64,000 nucleotides of DNA from Bacteroides sp. (GTDB lineage Bacteria; Bacteroidota; Bacteroidia; Bacteroidales; Muribaculaceae), in assembly GCA_014802425.1 (NCBI GenBank), contig JAAVCH010000008.1, positions 5,710-69,709 of the forward strand, in the 5' to 3' direction. Within the stretch, counting starts at the first letter, position 1; each line of letters begins with the position of its first letter. This document shows, one piece after another, positions 57,918 to 64,000 of this stretch. Under the pieces are notes generated by a model. The model ran no database searches. It had not been told where the DNA came from and saw nothing but the letters and a program-made list of their open reading frames with translations. The translations under genes were made by a program, and so were the position numbers.

Positions 57918-59336
57918 TTAACGGCCCTCTGACACCCCTACAATAAGGGGACCGGCTTCAAGACGCCGCACGGCGCGGCTGAAGCTTATCCGGTAGAGCA
58001 CGGCCACGCTCACGAGGGCTATCGAGAAGCTGTAGTAGACCCCTACGTTGCCCATGCCGGCCCATTGGGCCAGGGCCATTATGGCGGGGACGCCGACGGC
58101 GATGTAGCTTATCAGGGCCGACCACATCAGGGGGCGCACGATGCCGGTGCCGCGGAGGGCGTTGGCATAGGTGAGCTGCACGGCGTCGCCATACTGGTAG
58201 AGGATCAGCGGCAGGAGCAGGGGCACGGCGGCCGCCTGCACCACGGGGTCAGGCGTGAAGAGCCCCACCAGCGGATGGAAGAAGAGCCAGAAGCCGAGCG
58301 AGGCGAGGGTGGCGAGCAGGAGGGTGATGTGGAGCCCCGCGACGGTGATGCGGCGCACGCCCCGCCAGTCGGCCAGGCCGACATAGTTGGCCACCCGGAT
58401 TGAAGTGGCCACTCCGAATCCCATATAGACCATGAAGCCGAGCTGCGCCACAACATTCACCACCTGGTAGGAGGCCAGCTGGATCTTGCCGAACCACCCG
58501 CTGACCACTCCGCCGAAGCTCCAGAGGAAGCATTCGATGCCGCTCTGGATCATTATGGGCCATGACGTGGTCCACACCGTGCGGCAGCGCCGACGGTGCT
58601 CCGCGCCCCGGGCCATGCGCCAGCCGTCCATGTATTTCCGGCGGCTGCGGCTGCAGAGGTAGATGGCCACTATGCCCGCCACGCACACCAGCCGGGCGAG
58701 GAGGGTGCTGAGTCCGGCTCCGGTCAGCCCGAGGCGCGGGAATCCCAGCTCGCCGCCGATCAGGAGCCAGTTGCCGATGATGTTCAGCACGTTGGAGGCG
58801 ATTATGAGCCACATGGGGGTGGCCGTGTCGGTGCATCCGTTGGAGGTCTGCTGGAAAGCGTTGAACACAGCCATCGGCACGAGGCTCGCAAGCACTATCA
58901 GATAGTAGGGACGGGCCAGCGGCAGAAGGGCCGGATCCTGACCGAGGCGGTCGATGAAGAAGTAGAGTATCCCGAGCAGTACGGTGAATCCTACCGAGAG
59001 AGCGGCGTTGACCGCCACGCCGGCCTTGAGCATCCCCCCTACCCCGGAAGAGTCGCCCCGGCTGAAGAGGCTCCCCACGAGCGGCGTCAGCCCGGCCGCG
59101 AAGCCGAACTGCATCACTATGGCCACCATGAAGATGGAGTTGACGAAGGCTGAGGCCGCCAGCTCGGGGGTGCCGCAGCGGGCCACCATCATCGTATCGG
59201 CGAACGACACGACTATAATCCCCAGCTGGGTGATCATCACCGGCAGTCCGAGGCGAAGAAGGTTCTTGTATTCCGGCAGATATCCGGCAAAGGGGCGCAG
59301 GGGCGCCCCGAGGCGGCTGAAACCTCTGAAAATCAT
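57918..59336 (-). CDS. MATE-family efflux transporter
   Basis: LGLPVMITQLGIIVVSFADTMMVARCGTPELAASAFVNSIF. Start uncertain: track has 59402; promoter-like TTTG-N20-GAACTTTG at 59411-59380 favours ATG at 59336. Confidence 0.93.
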   Translation of the reverse strand: MIFRGFSRLGAPLRPFAGYLPEYKNLLRLGLPVMITQLGIIVVSFADTMMVARCGTPELAASAFVNSIFMVAIVMQFGFAAGLTPLVGSLFSRGDSSGVGGMLKAGVAVNAALSVGFTVLLGILYFFIDRLGQDPALLPLARPYYLIVLASLVPMAVFNAFQQTSNGCTDTATPMWLIIASNVLNIIGNWLLIGGELGFPRLGLTGAGLSTLLARLVCVAGIVAIYLCSRSRRKYMDGWRMARGAEHRRRCRTVWTTSWPIMIQSGIECFLWSFGGVVSGWFGKIQLASYQVVNVVAQLGFMVYMGFGVATSIRVANYVGLADWRGVRRITVAGLHITLLLATLASLGFWLFFHPLVGLFTPDPVVQAAAVPLLLPLILYQYGDAVQLTYANALRGTGIVRPLMWSALISYIAVGVPAIMALAQWAGMGNVGVYYSFSIALVSVAVLYRISFSRAVRRLEAGPLIVGVSEGR

Positions 59337-59602
59337 GACACAGGACGGTTGGACGGGTTGGTTGGCTTGAAATCTCATGCAAAGTTCGTAAAAATAATCC
59401 ACCCCGCCAAATCACCCGCTCCTCCGCTCCGGCGGGCATTCCCGCCGTGACGATGCAGGAAGGGTGGACGCATCCGGGTTAAACAATTTTTCACAATAAT
59501 TTGTAATCTATTATAGGCAGGGACAAAGTGTGGCCCCGACAGGACCGTGACCGCTTCATTTCCGCCCCTGCCGCCCCTATCATCACCAAGATTTTCCTGA
59601 GA

Positions 59603-61042
59603 ATGATCATGAAATTCCACCGAATACTCCCGTTCGCCCTCCTGGCGATGGCCGGCGTCACGGAGGCCGGGGCCACAGTAAGCCTCGACTCCTGCCGCAA
59701 CATGGCCCTGCGCAACAACAAGACCCTGCGCATGGCCGAGGAGGCCATACGCGGCGCGGGCTATGAGCGCAAGGCCGCCTTCGCCGCCTATCTCCCGGGC
59801 ATAGACTTCACGGGAGGCTACATGTACAACCAGCACCAGATCGAGCTCCTCGGTGCCGACGCCAAGCTCCCGACGATGAGCTTCGACCCGGCCACGCAGA
59901 CCTTCAAGTACAATATCCTGACTACGCCGGACGGCACTCCGGTACGCGATCCCTCGTCAGGCAGCCTCATACCGACGGAAGTGGCCGTAATCCCGAAGGA
60001 GGCCATGGAATTCGACACCCACAATGTCTTCGCCGGAGCATTCACGCTCACCCAGCCCATCTTCATGGGAGGGATGATCAAGGCCATGAACGACATCACC
60101 CGCTACGCCGAGAACATCGCCGTGGCCATGCGCAACTCCGCCGCGGAGGATGTGGTGTACGGCGTCGACCAGGCCTACTGGACGGTGGTGTCGCTCAAGG
60201 AGAAGAAGAAGCTGGCCGACAGCTTCGTGACGCTCGTGGACTCGCTCAACTATACGGTGCAGGCATTCCTCGACGAGGGGATGGCCACACGCGCCGACCT
60301 GCTGACCGTGCAGGTGAAGCTCAACGAGGCCCGGATCGCCGCCACCAAGGTGGACAACGGGCTGCATCTCTCCCGCATGGCCCTGGCGCAGGTGTGCGGC
60401 CTGCCGGTCGACGAGCACATGGAGCTGGCCGACGAGAGCGGCATCGCCCCCTCGGAGCCGGAGCCGCGTGAGATCGACATGGCCGACGTGTATTCGCGCC
60501 GCCAGGACCTGGAGGCCCTGCGGCAGGGAATCAGCCTTCTGGGAGGGCGCGAGCGCCTGGCCAGGGGAATGATGCTGCCGAAGATAGCGGCCGTGGGCAG
60601 CTACTCGTTCTCGAACCCGAACGTGATCCACGGATTCGAAAAGAAATTCGGCGGCGGCTTCAGCGTGGGGGCCACGGTCACCATACCGCTCTGGCACTGG
60701 GGACAGAACTACAACCACTACCGCGCCACCAAAGCCACCACCAACGCCCAGCGCATGATGCTCGAAGACCTGGAGGAGAAGGTGACCCTGCAGGTGCGGC
60801 AGGCCAAGTACAGCTACGACGAGGCCTACAAGACCTACGCCATGACCGTCAAGAACCTTGAGAGCGCCGACGAGAACCTGCGCTCGGCCCGCATAGGCTA
60901 TCAGGAAGGGGTGCTGACGGCCGACGACGTGATAGCCGCCCAGACGGCATGGCTGGCCGCCCACTCCGAAAAAATCGACGCCGAGATAGGGATACGCCTC
61001 TGCGACACCTATCTGTCGAAAGTGCTGGGGACGCTGCACTGA
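59603..61042 (+). CDS. TolC-family outer membrane efflux protein
   Basis: Signal peptide; SLDSCRNMALRNNKTLRMAEE; second repeat with LQVRQAKYSYDEAYKTY. ATG at 59603 preferred over 59528. Confidence 0.92.
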   Translation: MIMKFHRILPFALLAMAGVTEAGATVSLDSCRNMALRNNKTLRMAEEAIRGAGYERKAAFAAYLPGIDFTGGYMYNQHQIELLGADAKLPTMSFDPATQTFKYNILTTPDGTPVRDPSSGSLIPTEVAVIPKEAMEFDTHNVFAGAFTLTQPIFMGGMIKAMNDITRYAENIAVAMRNSAAEDVVYGVDQAYWTVVSLKEKKKLADSFVTLVDSLNYTVQAFLDEGMATRADLLTVQVKLNEARIAATKVDNGLHLSRMALAQVCGLPVDEHMELADESGIAPSEPEPREIDMADVYSRRQDLEALRQGISLLGGRERLARGMMLPKIAAVGSYSFSNPNVIHGFEKKFGGGFSVGATVTIPLWHWGQNYNHYRATKATTNAQRMMLEDLEEKVTLQVRQAKYSYDEAYKTYAMTVKNLESADENLRSARIGYQEGVLTADDVIAAQTAWLAAHSEKIDAEIGIRLCDTYLSKVLGTLH

Positions 61043-61137
61043 TCTCCCCCCGGCGCTCCCTAAGCGCCGGCCGAAAACACCACAATCCGAAAGATTCTTA
61101 CTCAACCAAGCAATAAAATCCTCTAAGCATACAGGTT

Positions 61138-62151
61138 ATGAATTCCACCAATGACTCGATGGAAGTCTCCAAGAAGGACAGGCTTCTGATGCTATCGATA
61201 GTGATCGTCGTACTCGTAGTGGCGGGTCTGGCGGTAGCAGGTTTCCTTTTCATCAAACAGGGTCCCGACACGATACAGGGGCAGGGCGAGGCCACGGAGG
61301 TGCGCGTCTCCGGCAAGCTGCCCGGCCGCGTGATGGAGATCTACGTGGAGGAAGGCACCCACGTCAAGGCCGGCGACACGCTGGTACATATCCACTCCTC
61401 GCTGGCCGAGGCCAAGATGGCGCAGGCCAAGGCGATGGAGACAGTGGCCTCGGCCACCAACCGCAAGGTCGACGCCGGCACACGCTCACAGATAATCTCC
61501 GGCGCCCGCGACCTCTGGACCCAGGCCAAGGCCGCGGTGGACATCACAGAGAAGACCTACCGCCGCGTGCAGAACCTCTACGACAAGGGGGTGGTGAGCG
61601 CCCAGAAGCGCGATGAGGCCAAGGCGGCCTATGATGCGGCCGTGGCCGGAGCCGACGCGGCCAAGAGCCAGTATGACCTGGCTGTGGCCGGAGCCCAGAA
61701 GGAGGACAAGGACGCCGCCCAGGCGATGGTGGAGGTGGCCCGCGGAGGCATCGAGGAGGTCAACGCCCTGCTGGAGGACCAGTACCTCGTGGCTCCCTGC
61801 GACGGCGAGATAACGGTGGTCTACCCCAACGTCAGCGAGCTCGTGGCCACCGGCGCCCCGATAATGAACCTGCAGAAAGACGACCACTGGGCCGTATTCA
61901 ACGTGCGCGAGAACATGCTCAAGGATATCCGGCTCGGCACCCGGCTAAAGGTCTACATCCCGGCCCTCGACGTGACGACCGACATCAAGGTATTCTACAT
62001 AAAGGACCTCGGCACCTACGCCAACTGGCAGGCCACCAAGTCGACCGGCGACTACGACGCGCGCACCTTCGAGATCAAGGCGCGCCCCGAGAAGCCGATT
62101 GAGAATTTCCGCCCCGGCATGTCGGTGATTCTGAAGGAGGTGGTGAAGTGA
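61138..62151 (+). CDS. HlyD-family periplasmic adaptor
   Basis: N-terminal TM; EVRVSGKLPGRVMEIYVEEGTHVKAGDTLVHI; YLVAPCDGEITVVYPNVSELVATGAPIM. Confidence 0.94.
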   Translation: MNSTNDSMEVSKKDRLLMLSIVIVVLVVAGLAVAGFLFIKQGPDTIQGQGEATEVRVSGKLPGRVMEIYVEEGTHVKAGDTLVHIHSSLAEAKMAQAKAMETVASATNRKVDAGTRSQIISGARDLWTQAKAAVDITEKTYRRVQNLYDKGVVSAQKRDEAKAAYDAAVAGADAAKSQYDLAVAGAQKEDKDAAQAMVEVARGGIEEVNALLEDQYLVAPCDGEITVVYPNVSELVATGAPIMNLQKDDHWAVFNVRENMLKDIRLGTRLKVYIPALDVTTDIKVFYIKDLGTYANWQATKSTGDYDARTFEIKARPEKPIENFRPGMSVILKEVVK

Positions 62152-62205
62152 CGCCGCCCCCGCGCCGACCCATGGACTACTGTAACACAATCAATCCCTG
62201 AACAG

Positions 62206-63378
62206 ATGGCAACCCGCAATATGTGTCCGTTTCTGCAAATATGCAAGCGTAGCCTGCTGCAGACCGTGAGGCGCCCGGTCTACTGGATCGGCATCCTCTT
62301 CCTGCCGCTCTTCTGCTTCCTGCTGCTGAGCTCGCTGATGGAGGAGGGGCTCCCGGTGAAGGCCCCGGCCGCCATCGTCGACCGCGACGGCACGGCAGTG
62401 TCACGCGAACTGACCCAGCAGCTCTCGGGGATGCAGATGGTGGATGTGGTGGCGATGCCGGAATCGTTCACCGAGGCGCGCCATCTCATGCAGGAGGGAA
62501 AAATCTACGGCTACTTCATCATTCCGGAGAATTTCGAGTCGGAGCTGCTGGCAGGGCGCGCCCCGGTCATAACGTTCTACACCAACATGACCTTCTACGT
62601 GCCGGCTTCGCTGCTCTACAAGACATTCAAGACCACGGCCATGTACACCAAGGCCGGAGTGGCCTCGCAGGTGATGAACAGCGTGGGCTTCACGTCGGAC
62701 CCCACCGCCCTGCTCCTGCCTGTGTCCATCTCCATACGCGGTATCGGCAATCCGGGCCTGAACTACGCCATCTACCTCTGCGTGAGCTTCCTACCCTGCG
62801 TGCTCCAGTTGATGATAATCCTCATCACGGTCTTCAGCCTGGGCCAGGAGATAAAGTACGGCTCCTCGGTGCGGTTGATGCGCATGGCCCGCGGCAGCGT
62901 GCTGCGCGCCGTGACGGGACGCCTACTGCCCCAGACGCTGATATGGTGGGTGATAGCGATTTTCATGGAGTCGTGGATGTTCAGGTGGCAGGGTTATCCG
63001 ATGCACGGCTCGTGGTTCTGGATCACCCTCTCGGAGCTGCTCTTCGTGCTGGCCTCGCAGGGATTCGCCCTGCTGATATTCGGCGCCGTGCCCAATCTGC
63101 GCCTCAGCCTCTCGGTAGGGGCCCTGCTGGGGATACTCTCCTTCTCGATAGCGGCGTTCTCCTTCCCGATGCAGAGCATGTATCCCGCCATAGGCATCTT
63201 CAGCTACATCCTCCCCACACGCTACAACTTCCTGATATACATCGACCAGGCCCTCAACGGCATCGACATCTACTATAGCCGCTGGTGGTTTACGGCCTAT
63301 ATACTCTTCATTCTGGCTCCGCTCCCGTTGATGCCGCGCATCAAGAGGGAGCTCATGAAGCCCGTCTACGTACCTTAA
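62206..63378 (+). CDS. ABC-2 type transporter permease
   Basis: N-terminal TM, periplasmic domain (PAAIVDRDGTAVSRELTQQL), C-terminal TMs. Confidence 0.9.
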   Translation: MATRNMCPFLQICKRSLLQTVRRPVYWIGILFLPLFCFLLLSSLMEEGLPVKAPAAIVDRDGTAVSRELTQQLSGMQMVDVVAMPESFTEARHLMQEGKIYGYFIIPENFESELLAGRAPVITFYTNMTFYVPASLLYKTFKTTAMYTKAGVASQVMNSVGFTSDPTALLLPVSISIRGIGNPGLNYAIYLCVSFLPCVLQLMIILITVFSLGQEIKYGSSVRLMRMARGSVLRAVTGRLLPQTLIWWVIAIFMESWMFRWQGYPMHGSWFWITLSELLFVLASQGFALLIFGAVPNLRLSLSVGALLGILSFSIAAFSFPMQSMYPAIGIFSYILPTRYNFLIYIDQALNGIDIYYSRWWFTAYILFILAPLPLMPRIKRELMKPVYVP

Positions 63379-63448
63379 CGTCCCTCTCCCGGCCGGCGCC
63401 CCGGAGCCACGCTCCGGGACAGCGGCCCCTAATGACCCTCTACACGCA

Positions 63449-64000
63449 ATGAAAAAGTTTCTGCGACAATACTGGAATGCGTTCCTCCACGAATTCAGGC
63501 TCGTGAAGGGGGATGTCGGTGTGCTGATTTTCTTCTTCCTTCTGCCGCTGGCCTACCCCATCGTCTACTCGCTGATCTATAATCCGGAGCTTGTGAGGGA
63601 CGTGCCGCTCGTGATCGTGGACCATGACCGCACGGCGCTCTCCCGCGAGCTTGTGCGCCGCATGGACGCCTGCCAGGGGGCCCATGTCATCGGCTACGCC
63701 GCCGACCTCCCGGAGGCGCGCCGGGCAATGGACGAGCAGAAGGCCTTCGGCATCCTGGAGATACCCTCCGGATTCGACCGCGATGTGGCCGCCGGCATAC
63801 AGGGAAAGGCCGTGATGTACTGCGACATGTCGCTGCTTCTGCGCTACAGGGGGCTCCTCGTGTCGGCCACCGACGTGATGCAGGACCTCGGCGCCACCAT
63901 CACCACCGAGCGCGTGGACCGCATCGCTCCCCTCGCCGAGACCATAGCCGGAGGCGACCTGCTCCCGATCCACAACATCCAGATGGGCAACATCGAGGGA
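63449..64000 (+). CDS. ABC-2 type transporter permease, truncated by window end
   Basis: FFFLLPLAYPIVYSLIYNPELVRDVPLVIVDHDRTALSRELVRRMDA; parallel to the preceding permease. Confidence 0.9.
   Translation, partial: MKKFLRQYWNAFLHEFRLVKGDVGVLIFFFLLPLAYPIVYSLIYNPELVRDVPLVIVDHDRTALSRELVRRMDACQGAHVIGYAADLPEARRAMDEQKAFGILEIPSGFDRDVAAGIQGKAVMYCDMSLLLRYRGLLVSATDVMQDLGATITTERVDRIAPLAETIAGGDLLPIHNIQMGNIEG

Overview
The window looks like chromosomal DNA from a Bacteroidales genome (Muribaculaceae/S24-7-like by gene content; this is inference). Evidence is SusCDEF-type genes, a DUF3575/DUF5119/fimbrillin cluster, and TTTG-N19-21-TAnnTTTG promoters. It is GC-rich at third codon positions, so many long antisense 'shadow' ORFs in the track are not genes. 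About 45 genes are supported, most of them ordinary core functions. They include a fimbrial locus, a PycB/OadA-type carboxyltransferase, a divergent Dxs-like enzyme, an FtsX-type ABC pair, and an aminotransferase. There are also two GH13 amylases around a SusCDEF-like starch system, a PurF paralogue, galE, sufB, phoH, a RelA/SpoT homologue followed by a PgpH-like 7TM-HD protein, tRNA-Tyr and pfkA. Further on are ribF-upp-recF-dciA, ribH, mltD-DUF5683-parB-parA, a MATE transporter, and a TolC/HlyD/ABC-2 cluster. I saw no CRISPR array, IS element, prophage or obvious defence island. The observations most worth a second look are: a PurF-like protein without the N-terminal catalytic Cys; a short RSH with an altered HD motif, adjacent to a c-di-AMP phosphodiesterase-like gene; tandem biotinyl domains in one PycB/OadA-like chain; a repetitive small lipoprotein flanked by paired palindromes, a degenerate ~23-bp repeat and a 25-bp-arm hairpin; an ABC ATPase with altered motifs; a split Sus-like locus; and very short or absent 5' leaders.
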